This document shows, one piece after another, positions 50,804 through 58,285 of a stretch of 59,725 nucleotides of DNA. The notes below the pieces were generated by a model. The model saw only the letters and a list, made by a program, of their open reading frames with translations, searched no databases and was not told the origin of the DNA. Made by a program: the position numbers and the translations under genes. Source of the DNA: JALSKU01 sp964556545. GTDB lineage: Bacteria; Campylobacterota; Campylobacteria; Campylobacterales; JALSKU01. Each line of letters starts with the position of its first letter. Within the stretch, counting starts at the first letter, position 1. The DNA lies in NCBI GenBank assembly GCA_964556545.1, contig CAZKWE010000053.1, positions 1 to 59,725 of the forward strand. Direction: 5' to 3'.

Positions 50804-52193
50804 CAATAAAATCCTTAAAAAATATCAAGATAATTACTTCAAATATCAAAGACAATACAAGATATATCAATTTTTTATCTCGAATTATATCTAAAAAATT
50901 TTTCAATCCAAACTCTTTGATAGTTAAAAAAAAGAGAACAAATCCTGCAAGTGAACCTGCAAGTGCAAGTCCGGCAGCCTTAAACGGAATAATCAAAGCC
51001 AATGAAAACACTATGTTTGTCCCCAGTGCCATAGATGCTATTTTGGCTGCTGTTTTTTGTTTATGCAAAGAGTATAGCCATAAAGAAAATATTTTGGATA
51101 ACCCATAAGGCAGCAATCCTATCATATACATACTTAAAACTATAGCACTTTTGGCTGTATCGTCCGTATTGAATGCTCCTCTTTGAAAAAGCAGCCATAT
51201 AATTTCTTTTGACAATATAATTCCGCCTATGGTAGAAAAACCAAGCAAATATACCAAAAACCAAAAACTTTTTTTGATAATCCGATGGGCATTTTTCGTA
51301 TCATCATTTTTTATATATTTTGCAACTCTTGGAAAGATGGCTACTGAAACGGCAATAGCAAAAAGAGCCAAGGGAAGCTGAAAAATTCTGTTTGCATAAT
51401 AAAGATAACTTATCGCACCACTATATAAAAAAGTAGCTAAAAAAGTATCCAAAAAAGCTGCTATTTGGGCTGTTGAATTTCCTAAAATCCCATGAAAAAA
51501 CAGTTTATAGAAATTATCCAATTCCTTTTTGTTACTTCTGTTTTTTTTGATTGCTTCAATACCGTAAACAAATATCTTCATAAGACCTAATTTCTTAATA
51601 GCTACAATGTGAGTAAAAAGCTGTAAAATACCTCCTGCAACAACCGCATAACTCATATAGTAAACGATAATTTTGGCAGAAAGTCCTCTGGAATAGAGCA
51701 GGGCAAATATAAGAGATATGTTTAAAAGAGCAGTAGAAAAAGCAGTAGTTGCAAAATGATTTTTATATTGAAGCAGGGTTGATAAAAATGTAACACAAAA
51801 GATAAGCAAAAGATAGTAAAAATTAATTGCCACCAAAGGAGCGGCTTGTTTTATCATATTTTGATTAAAACCGTAAGCTATAAGTTTGGTAAAAAATGTA
51901 TCAAATAAAGTTACAAACAGAGACAATATCAATATAATGAAAAAAAATCTTATAAAAATTGATGTAGCAAAATATAATTTATGTTTTGAATTTGTAAAAG
52001 CAGGCAGAAAGCTTTGCGTAAAAGCACCTTCGGCAAAAATTCTTCTAAAAAGATTTGGCAGTTTAAAAGCTACAAAAAACATATCGCTATATATATTTGC
52101 CCCAAGTACGGAAGCCGTCAAAAGGTCTCTTGCAAAGCCAAAAATCCTAGAAATCAGTATACCGAAACTATTTGTAAAAATTGACTTAAACAC
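50790..52193 (-). CDS. murJ: Lipid II flippase MurJ
   Basis: MurJ moves lipid II across the inner membrane for peptidoglycan polymerisation. The 467-residue protein has about 13-14 membrane helices and begins with the typical FKSIFTNSFGILISRIFGFARDLLTASVLGANIYSDMFFVAFKLPNLFRRIFAEGAFTQSFLPAF; the basic residues in this stretch line the central cavity in known structures. The start is GTG. cysS follows on the same strand. Its promoter region is shared with the divergent fapA gene. Confidence 0.95.
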   Translation of the reverse strand: MFKSIFTNSFGILISRIFGFARDLLTASVLGANIYSDMFFVAFKLPNLFRRIFAEGAFTQSFLPAFTNSKHKLYFATSIFIRFFFIILILSLFVTLFDTFFTKLIAYGFNQNMIKQAAPLVAINFYYLLLIFCVTFLSTLLQYKNHFATTAFSTALLNISLIFALLYSRGLSAKIIVYYMSYAVVAGGILQLFTHIVAIKKLGLMKIFVYGIEAIKKNRSNKKELDNFYKLFFHGILGNSTAQIAAFLDTFLATFLYSGAISYLYYANRIFQLPLALFAIAVSVAIFPRVAKYIKNDDTKNAHRIIKKSFWFLVYLLGFSTIGGIILSKEIIWLLFQRGAFNTDDTAKSAIVLSMYMIGLLPYGLSKIFSLWLYSLHKQKTAAKIASMALGTNIVFSLALIIPFKAAGLALAGSLAGFVLFFLTIKEFGLKNFLDIIRDKKLIYLVLSLIFEVIILIFFKDFIDVYI

Positions 52194-52220
52194 AATGGAT
52201 AAACTCTCTTTTTATGTGTA

Positions 52221-52226
52221 TTTTAA
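52221..52226 (-). promoter_or_regulatory. Candidate -10 element for murJ
   Basis: On the minus strand TAAAAT in GTGTTAAAATACAC, about 28 bases before the murJ GTG. Confidence 0.35.
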
Positions 52227-52270
52227 CACAGATATACTTATGTTTAACTCAACTTTCAATAATTTTAGAC

Positions 52271-52276
52271 TATAAT
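52271..52276 (+). promoter_or_regulatory. Candidate -10 element for the fapA operon
   Basis: TATAAT in TAGACTATAATAAATC, 45 bases before the TTG start of fapA in the 127-bp divergent region with murJ. Confidence 0.45.
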
Positions 52277-52320
52277 AAATCCCTTGTAAAATATAAAAAT
52301 ATAAAAAGAAAGGTGTTGAT

Positions 52321-54228
52321 TTGGCTTTTTTTGGTAAAAATAAAGATGAAAACGAAACTTATAGTGATGAGGTAAACTTTCAAAATATTATAATTGATAC
52401 TGAAAATATCAATCAAGAATTAAAAAATATATCCTCTTCTTTGAATATACCTTCAAATCAACTTGATTTTACCATTCTTTCTTTTAAGAGTGTTTTTAAA
52501 ACACATAAAGATGACGAATGGATGGAAATAAACAAATCAAACATAGAACAGTTCAAAGATGAAGATTTTCTTTTAAATGAAGAATTGCAGATAAAACAGC
52601 AATATAAAATAGAAATATTTTTAAAAGACGAAGAAAGCATGCCTTTGCTTGATATTATACTCGGAGGCAATAAATTCCTTACAAAGATTGTTGCTACGGT
52701 AAAGAAAAATTTCGATATAAAATACAGCAGTAAACTAAAAGAGTATATAGTTTCACAAATCAACAAAAGACTTATAAAACAATCAATGCTTATCTCTATA
52801 TTTCAAAGTGAAATGGAAAAAGAGGTTGAAAAGATAGTGGCAAAGATAAGAATTAACAACTTTTTGGATGAAGATCATACATTTGTTGTTTGTAACTGTA
52901 TAGAGCCTATAGCTGCGATAAATGACAAGCTTATTTTTCATTATAAAAAAAATGTCAATAAAAAAGATGAACACGGAAGAATTGATTATTCAAGAAGAGG
53001 ATATATTCATGCAGTCCAAAAGGGCGATATCATTATAGAATATATAAAAGCAAAAGAGGGAAGAAACGGCAGAAACTGCAAAGGCGAACTTTTAAAAGTG
53101 AAAGAGCCTGTGCAAAAATACTCTATTGATTTTAGCGTCAGTGAAAATATAGAAAAGAAAGAGGATGAAAACAGGATAATTTTTGTTGCAAAAAAAGATG
53201 GATATGTAAATAAAGAAGGTGACAAATACGATATCAATGACAATATGGAAATTGAAGAGGTATCCTTTAAAACAACCGGTTCCATAGAAGCAAATCTTGA
53301 ATCAAATGTTAAAATCAATATAAAAGAAAGTGATGTGCTAAAAGATGCCATAGGTCCCGGAATGAGTGTAGAAACTACTGAAATAATAGTGGAGGGCAAT
53401 ATAGGAAGCGGGGCGGTAGTCAAAGCAAAAAAGGTACAAATAGGCGGACAAACTCACAAGAATGCTTCTATATTTGCAGATGAGCTTGATATCAGTGTTC
53501 ACAGAGGATATGCTGAAGGCAAAGATATCAATATCAAAAGACTCGAAGGCGGAAGAGTCAATGCAAAAACTGTAAAAATAGACCAAGCAATAGGCGGAGA
53601 AGTTATAGCAGAAAGAATTTTTATCAAACAATTGGTTTCAAATGTAACTTTGATTGCATCGGAAATTATAGAAATATCCGAATTAAAAGGAACAAACAAT
53701 AAGTTTGTAATAGACCCTACAAGAGTATTGGGTTTTCATGAAAAAATTGATCAGTTGGAAGAAAAGTTAAAAAAGATAGAATCTGTTATAAATATAACTA
53801 AAAAAGCTATAAGAGATAAAAAACTTTTGATTGACAAAAACAAAGAACCAGCCCAACTTGTTAAACAGAAAATTATCGAGCTTAAACAATCCGGTCAAGA
53901 ACCGGCCAAAACACTTATGAAGAAAATCAGAGATTTTCAGCAATTAATTACTGCTTACAATGCACTGCTTGAAAAATATAAAAAATACAAGAATGAAAGA
54001 GAAAGTATAAAAAAAGAGATAGAAGATATACAATCTACCATACTTAAAGCCAAGATTATCAACCGCTCAATTTGGCATGAGTATAATGAGATAAAATTTA
54101 TTTTGCTTTCACCAAAAATTGAGATAACTCATGTGACTAAAGAGGGAGAGATATCAAAAAGTATTACACTCTCTAAAATTGAAGAGAATGAATTTCAAAT
54201 CAATAGAAAAAGCGAGTTTGATATATGA
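52321..54228 (+). CDS. fapA: FapA-family (DUF342) protein
   Basis: A 635-residue cytosolic protein of the DUF342/FapA family. The N-terminal third is acidic. The central part (about 225-470) is a Gly/Ile/Val-rich repeat region typical of a right-handed beta-helix (for example GSGAVVKAKKVQIGGQTHKNASIFADEL). A long coiled coil (about 475-585) follows. In Vibrio vulnificus FapA affects polar flagellar placement; in Campylobacterota the role is less clear. The start is TTG behind AAAGG. The stop overlaps ruvA by 4 bases. The same gene precedes ruvA in C. jejuni (Cj0800c, from memory). Confidence 0.82.
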   Translation: MAFFGKNKDENETYSDEVNFQNIIIDTENINQELKNISSSLNIPSNQLDFTILSFKSVFKTHKDDEWMEINKSNIEQFKDEDFLLNEELQIKQQYKIEIFLKDEESMPLLDIILGGNKFLTKIVATVKKNFDIKYSSKLKEYIVSQINKRLIKQSMLISIFQSEMEKEVEKIVAKIRINNFLDEDHTFVVCNCIEPIAAINDKLIFHYKKNVNKKDEHGRIDYSRRGYIHAVQKGDIIIEYIKAKEGRNGRNCKGELLKVKEPVQKYSIDFSVSENIEKKEDENRIIFVAKKDGYVNKEGDKYDINDNMEIEEVSFKTTGSIEANLESNVKINIKESDVLKDAIGPGMSVETTEIIVEGNIGSGAVVKAKKVQIGGQTHKNASIFADELDISVHRGYAEGKDINIKRLEGGRVNAKTVKIDQAIGGEVIAERIFIKQLVSNVTLIASEIIEISELKGTNNKFVIDPTRVLGFHEKIDQLEEKLKKIESVINITKKAIRDKKLLIDKNKEPAQLVKQKIIELKQSGQEPAKTLMKKIRDFQQLITAYNALLEKYKKYKNERESIKKEIEDIQSTILKAKIINRSIWHEYNEIKFILLSPKIEITHVTKEGEISKSITLSKIEENEFQINRKSEFDI

Positions 54229-54779
54229 TTGTGGGAATCGAAGGAGAAGTAATCAAAAAAGAGCCTACACTTTTATATATAAAGACTTATGGCATAACAA
54301 GAGATGTCCATATTTCTTTAAATTGTAGTTCTAAGTTGGAAAAAGAAAAAATTGTATCTTTATATATAACCCAGATTATAAAAGAAGATAGTGATAACTT
54401 ATATGGTTTTTTGGATTTGGATGAAAAATTTATATTTGATAGAGTTATCAAAATCAATGGTGTAGGACCAAGTACCGCTATGGCAATCTGCTCTACTTTT
54501 ACACCTTCTGCTTTTGCAAAAGCAGTAGCAACAAATGATATAAATAGCATCAAAATGGTCCCGGGAATAGGTCCTAAAAGTGCAAAAAGAATACTTGTTG
54601 AACTCGGCGACTTTGCATTGGATACCGTAATTACACCAAAAAATAAAAGTTTTAACGAAGCTTTGCAAGCTTTGGAAAGTTTAGGTTTTAACAAAGAAAA
54701 AGTTAAGAAGATTTTACATGAGTGTAAAAGCGACGATACTGCCTCTCTTATTAAAGAGGCACTTAAAAAATTAAGCTAA
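54225..54779 (+). CDS. ruvA: Holliday junction branch migration protein RuvA
   Basis: RuvA binds Holliday junctions as a tetramer and loads the RuvB motor. The 184-residue product has the N-terminal OB-fold (MIVGIEGEVIKKEPTLLYIKTYGI), two helix-hairpin-helix motifs (INGVGPSTAMAICS and VPGIGPKSAKRILVEL) and the C-terminal RuvB-binding domain (FNEALQALESLGFNKEKVKKIL). Start overlaps fapA by 4 bases; ddl follows after 11 bases. ruvB is not in the window, as is usual for the phylum. Confidence 0.96.
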   Translation: MIVGIEGEVIKKEPTLLYIKTYGITRDVHISLNCSSKLEKEKIVSLYITQIIKEDSDNLYGFLDLDEKFIFDRVIKINGVGPSTAMAICSTFTPSAFAKAVATNDINSIKMVPGIGPKSAKRILVELGDFALDTVITPKNKSFNEALQALESLGFNKEKVKKILHECKSDDTASLIKEALKKLS

Positions 54780-54790
54780 GGATATCAAAT

Positions 54791-55825
54791 TTGAACAGTT
54801 TTGCTATATTGTTTGGCGGAGTAAGTTATGAGCATGAGATCAGTATAGTTAGCGCAATAACACTAAAAAAAGTTATCGGGCAAAATACGGTTTTTATATT
54901 TTGTGATGCAAACAGAGAGTTTTATCTTGTTGATGCAAAAGATATGAAAGCCTCGTATTTTAGTAGCGATAGATATAAAAAATGTGACAAGCTTTCTTTG
55001 CAACAAGGAGGATTTTATAAAAAAACACTTTTTCAAGAAAAAAAGATAGAGTTTCAAACGATGATCAATCTTATCCATGGTAAAGAAGGAGAAGATGGTA
55101 CAATTTCCTCTTTGCTTGATTTTTTTGGTATCGAATATATCGGCCCAAGGATTGAAGGCAGTGTAATAAGCTACAATAAAGAATTTACAAAACTATATGC
55201 ACTATCGAGAAATATTGAAGTTTTGGATTATGAAGTATTAAAAAATACTGATGTAAGAAAATGTTCATTTGATTATCCTGTCATTGTAAAACCATTGCGA
55301 CTTGGAAGCTCAATCGGGTTAAGCATAGCAAAAAATGAAAAAGAGTTTGATTATGCTTTGGATGTGGCTTATGAGTTTGATGATACTGTTTTGATAGAGC
55401 CTTTTTATGACGGTATCAAAGAGTATAATCTCGCCGGAGCAAAAACAAAAGACGGATATATATTTTCTTTTATCGAAGAACCGTTAAAACAATCCATTCT
55501 TGATTTTGATAAAAAATATTTGGATTTTTCCAGAAGTGAAGGTGTAAATAAGGCAAAAATATCAAAAGATTTGCAAATTTTTATGGAAGAATCTTTTAAA
55601 AAGCTTTATAGCAATATATTTGAAGGGGCTATTGTAAGGTGTGATTTTTTTGTAAAAGATGATAAGTTGTATATAAATGAGATAAATCCGGTTCCGGGAA
55701 GCCTTGCAAACTATCTTTTTGATAATTTCAATGAAGTAATATCCGATATATATCTGCCGAAAAACAGAATTGTACCTATAGAATATCGCTATATAAACTC
55801 TATAAATGCCGCAAAAGGAAAATAA
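54791..55825 (+). CDS. ddl: D-alanine-D-alanine ligase
   Basis: Ddl joins two D-alanines for the peptidoglycan stem peptide. The 344-residue ATP-grasp enzyme has FGGVSYEHEISIVSA, LIHGKEGEDGTISSLLDFFGIEYIGP, YPVIVKPLRLGSSIGLSIAKN, YEFDDTVLIEPFYDGIKEYNLA and NEINPVPGSLANYLF, covering both substrate sites and the Mg ligands. The start is TTG with AAGGA upstream. The order ruvA-ddl-small gene-hydrolase-murF is the same as in C. jejuni (Cj0799-0795) as I recall. Confidence 0.96.
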   Translation: MNSFAILFGGVSYEHEISIVSAITLKKVIGQNTVFIFCDANREFYLVDAKDMKASYFSSDRYKKCDKLSLQQGGFYKKTLFQEKKIEFQTMINLIHGKEGEDGTISSLLDFFGIEYIGPRIEGSVISYNKEFTKLYALSRNIEVLDYEVLKNTDVRKCSFDYPVIVKPLRLGSSIGLSIAKNEKEFDYALDVAYEFDDTVLIEPFYDGIKEYNLAGAKTKDGYIFSFIEEPLKQSILDFDKKYLDFSRSEGVNKAKISKDLQIFMEESFKKLYSNIFEGAIVRCDFFVKDDKLYINEINPVPGSLANYLFDNFNEVISDIYLPKNRIVPIEYRYINSINAAKGK

Positions 55826-55831
55826 TATGAT

Positions 55832-55857
55832 ATAATACATAAAATTTTATGTATTAT
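55832..55857. promoter_or_regulatory. 26-bp perfect palindrome over a -10 element, probable operator
   Basis: Left arm ATAATACATAAAA is followed directly by its exact reverse complement, with the centre between 55844 and 55845. The left arm overlaps a TATAAT hexamer (55831-55836). The half-site TTTTATGTA is repeated once more in direct orientation at 55857-55865. It lies 21 bases before the Phd/YefM-like gene, the usual place for an autoregulatory operator. A hairpin terminator for ddl is a less favoured alternative. Confidence 0.6.
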
Positions 55858-55878
55858 TTTATGTAAAGGCTGAAAAAT

Positions 55879-56100
55879 ATGGCGATTTTTAATAGTAATG
55901 AAATATACACGGCTACCGAAGTGGTGAGAAATTTTAGCTCAATCCTAAAAAGTATAAAATCCAAAGAGAAAAAAAGAGTATTTATAGTCAAAAATAATAA
56001 ATTTGAAGCAGTTATGCTAAATATGGATGAATATGAAAAGTTAAATGATGCTTTTAATTTGCTTCAAGAGCTTTATAGAAAACAAAAAATACAAAACTAA
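55879..56100 (+). CDS. Phd/YefM-like small protein, no toxin partner
   Basis: A 73-residue protein with the fold pattern of Phd/YefM antitoxins: an N-terminal strand-helix IYTATEVVRNFSSILKSI, then KKRVFIVKNNKFEAVMLNMDEYEKL, where antitoxins typically read P-x-x-ITxxGxPxAVLxxxxYExL, and a C-terminal helix. Such proteins bind palindromic operators through their N-terminal half. The next gene is an alpha/beta hydrolase 11 bases downstream, not a RelE- or Doc-type toxin, so it is an orphan. A similar small gene occupies this place in C. jejuni (Cj0797c) from memory, suggesting a conserved regulator rather than a plasmid-type addiction module. Confidence 0.7.
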   Translation: MAIFNSNEIYTATEVVRNFSSILKSIKSKEKKRVFIVKNNKFEAVMLNMDEYEKLNDAFNLLQELYRKQKIQN

Positions 56101-56111
56101 AGACATAGATA

Positions 56112-56834
56112 ATGGCCATAAAAAATATAACTTACAAAGATACTGTTTTTGTAATATCTTATGAAATTTTAAATCGGGACAAAACCGAAGATATAATTTT
56201 TTTGCACGGGTGGGGAAGCAATAAAGAGTTAATGAAGAGAGCTTTTGGTAAATATTTTAGTAATTTTAGACATATTTATATTGATATGCCGGGCTTTGGT
56301 AAAAGTTCAAACGATATGATTTTGGATACATTTGCATATAAAGAATTAATGGATAAATTTTTAAAAAGTATTTCATCGCACAACTATGTTGTGGTTGGCC
56401 ACTCATTTGGCGGAAAAGTGGCGGTTTTGCTAAATCCAAAAAAACTTATACTTTTAAGCAGTGCCGGAATTAGAGTAAAAAAACCGTTGAAAGTAAGAGC
56501 CAAGATAATACTGTTTAAAAGTGTTAAATTTATTGGTTTTGGCAAACTGTATAAATTTTTTATATCGAAGGATGTAAAGGGGATGAGCCAAAATATGTAT
56601 GATACATTCAAAAATGTGGTTGATGAAGATTTTAGTGATTATTTTAAAAACTTTTTGAATGAAGCTTTGATTCTTTGGGGAAAAGATGACAAAGCTACAC
56701 CTCTTTCAAGCGGTATCAAGATAAAATCACTCATAAAGAAAAGCAAATTTTACCAGTTTGAGGGAGATCACTACTTTTTTTTAAAAAAAGCTAAAGAAGT
56801 GGAACAAAAAATTACAAATTTTATTGAGGTTTAA
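56112..56834 (+). CDS. Alpha/beta hydrolase
   Basis: A 240-residue alpha/beta-hydrolase-fold protein. It has the oxyanion HG motif (FLHGWGSNKEL), the nucleophile elbow GHSFGGK (Ser near 97), the acid in ILWGKDDKATPL and the histidine in FEGDHYFFL, so the triad is complete. There is no signal peptide. It lies between the Phd-like gene and murF and ends exactly where murF begins. The substrate is unknown; a lipid or small-ester role is possible. Confidence 0.85.
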   Translation: MAIKNITYKDTVFVISYEILNRDKTEDIIFLHGWGSNKELMKRAFGKYFSNFRHIYIDMPGFGKSSNDMILDTFAYKELMDKFLKSISSHNYVVVGHSFGGKVAVLLNPKKLILLSSAGIRVKKPLKVRAKIILFKSVKFIGFGKLYKFFISKDVKGMSQNMYDTFKNVVDEDFSDYFKNFLNEALILWGKDDKATPLSSGIKIKSLIKKSKFYQFEGDHYFFLKKAKEVEQKITNFIEV

Positions 56835-58280
56835 ATGATATACAAAGAAATTTTTATACTTATTTCACATATTTTATTTACACTAAGTCTTGGCTGGTAT
56901 CTTATCACCAATCTTCAATGGTATAATTATAAAATTGACAGAGTTTTGTTTAAACACAAAAGACAAACTTGGCATCTTTTTTTCTTTGTAATTCCAATAT
57001 TTGCTTATTATATAACCGGTATATACTTTTGGATATATTTTTATTTTGCACTTTTGCCTTCATATTATGTATGGCAGAGAAAACTTGATAAAAAACTTGT
57101 ATATACAAACAGAGTCAAAAGATTTTTTTTATTTTTGTTGCTTGCTGTCGTATTTGAGGACTTTTTATGCTTGATAACTCACAGATGCTATATTTACGGT
57201 GTTATACTTCCTTTGATTGCGGCAACAATTATAGGAGAAATTTTTGAAAGAATTTTATTTGAAGGTTTTAAAAAAGAGGCGAAACGAAAACTGCACAATA
57301 TGCCTGAACTTAAAATAATATCCGTAACCGCAAGTTACGGTAAAACAAGTATAAAAAACTTTTTGTATCAAATACTGAAAAACAGTTTTAAAGTTTATAA
57401 AACCCCAAAAAGTATCAATACTGAAGCCGGTATCATAAAAGATATAAATACTTCTTTACCGGATGATACACAAATATATATTGCAGAAGCAGGTGCAAGA
57501 GAGAAAGGCGATATAAAAAAGATTGTTGATATATTGCAAAATCACTATGCAATAGTTGGCAAAATAGGACCTGCACACATTGAATATTTTAAAACTTTGG
57601 AAAATATTCGCAATACTAAGATGGAAATTATAGAGGGTAAAAATATTGTAAAAGCATATGTACATAAAAGTGCAAATATCAGCCCCAATGATAAAATAAG
57701 AGTTTTTGGTGATGAAATTAAAGAGGTAAACTCATCACTTAACGGACTTTCGTTTAAGATAGAATTAAATGGCAAAACAGAAGAGTTTGAAGCCAAAAAT
57801 ATACTCGGAAGTTTTAATGCTATCAATATAACAGCAGCAATACTGATGGCTTTGGAGTTTGGTTTGGATATGGATACTATAAAAAAAAGAGTTTCAAAAC
57901 TATCACAGGTTGAACACAGGTTGCAAAAAATTGAAGCCGGCGGTAAACTTATCATAGATGATAGTTATAACGGCAATCTCGAAGGAATGATTTTATCATA
58001 TGATTTGGTTTCAACTTATAAAGGCAGAAAAGTTTTGATAACACCAGGTATCATAGAAAGTACGAAAGAGGCAAACATAGAGTTGGCAAAAAAGATTGAT
58101 AAAATTTTTGATATAGTTATTATAACCGGTAAAGCAAATGCCGTTATATTAATGGATTATATAAAAATTCCTAAAAAACTTTTGCTTTCAAACAAAGAAA
58201 AATTACAAGAGTTATTGGCAAAAGAGACAAAAGTCGGCGATTTGATATTGTTTTCCAATGATGCTCCGGCATTTATATAG
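56835..58280 (+). CDS. murF: MurF ligase with N-terminal membrane domain
   Basis: MurF adds D-Ala-D-Ala to UDP-MurNAc-tripeptide. The 481-residue protein starts with a hydrophobic region of about four membrane helices (1 to about 140). The Mur ligase core follows: P-loop VTASYGKTSIKNF (near 165), EAGAREKGDI, VGKIGPAHIEYF, the lysine/Mg region and the C-terminal domain with IDDSYNGNLEGM and ITPGIIES. The usual soluble N-terminal substrate-binding domain of about 80 residues is not visible; the membrane region takes its place. The P-loop has a Tyr where Asn is common (GSNGKT). It begins on the base after the hydrolase stop. As far as I recall other Campylobacterota MurFs are similar. Confidence 0.88.
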   Translation: MIYKEIFILISHILFTLSLGWYLITNLQWYNYKIDRVLFKHKRQTWHLFFFVIPIFAYYITGIYFWIYFYFALLPSYYVWQRKLDKKLVYTNRVKRFFLFLLLAVVFEDFLCLITHRCYIYGVILPLIAATIIGEIFERILFEGFKKEAKRKLHNMPELKIISVTASYGKTSIKNFLYQILKNSFKVYKTPKSINTEAGIIKDINTSLPDDTQIYIAEAGAREKGDIKKIVDILQNHYAIVGKIGPAHIEYFKTLENIRNTKMEIIEGKNIVKAYVHKSANISPNDKIRVFGDEIKEVNSSLNGLSFKIELNGKTEEFEAKNILGSFNAINITAAILMALEFGLDMDTIKKRVSKLSQVEHRLQKIEAGGKLIIDDSYNGNLEGMILSYDLVSTYKGRKVLITPGIIESTKEANIELAKKIDKIFDIVIITGKANAVILMDYIKIPKKLLLSNKEKLQELLAKETKVGDLILFSNDAPAFI

Positions 58281-58285
58281 TTATA

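Noticed and set aside
55879..56834. Toxin-antitoxin module with the hydrolase as toxin
   Set aside because: The downstream protein has a full alpha/beta hydrolase triad and is a long-standing murF neighbour; it does not resemble any known toxin family.
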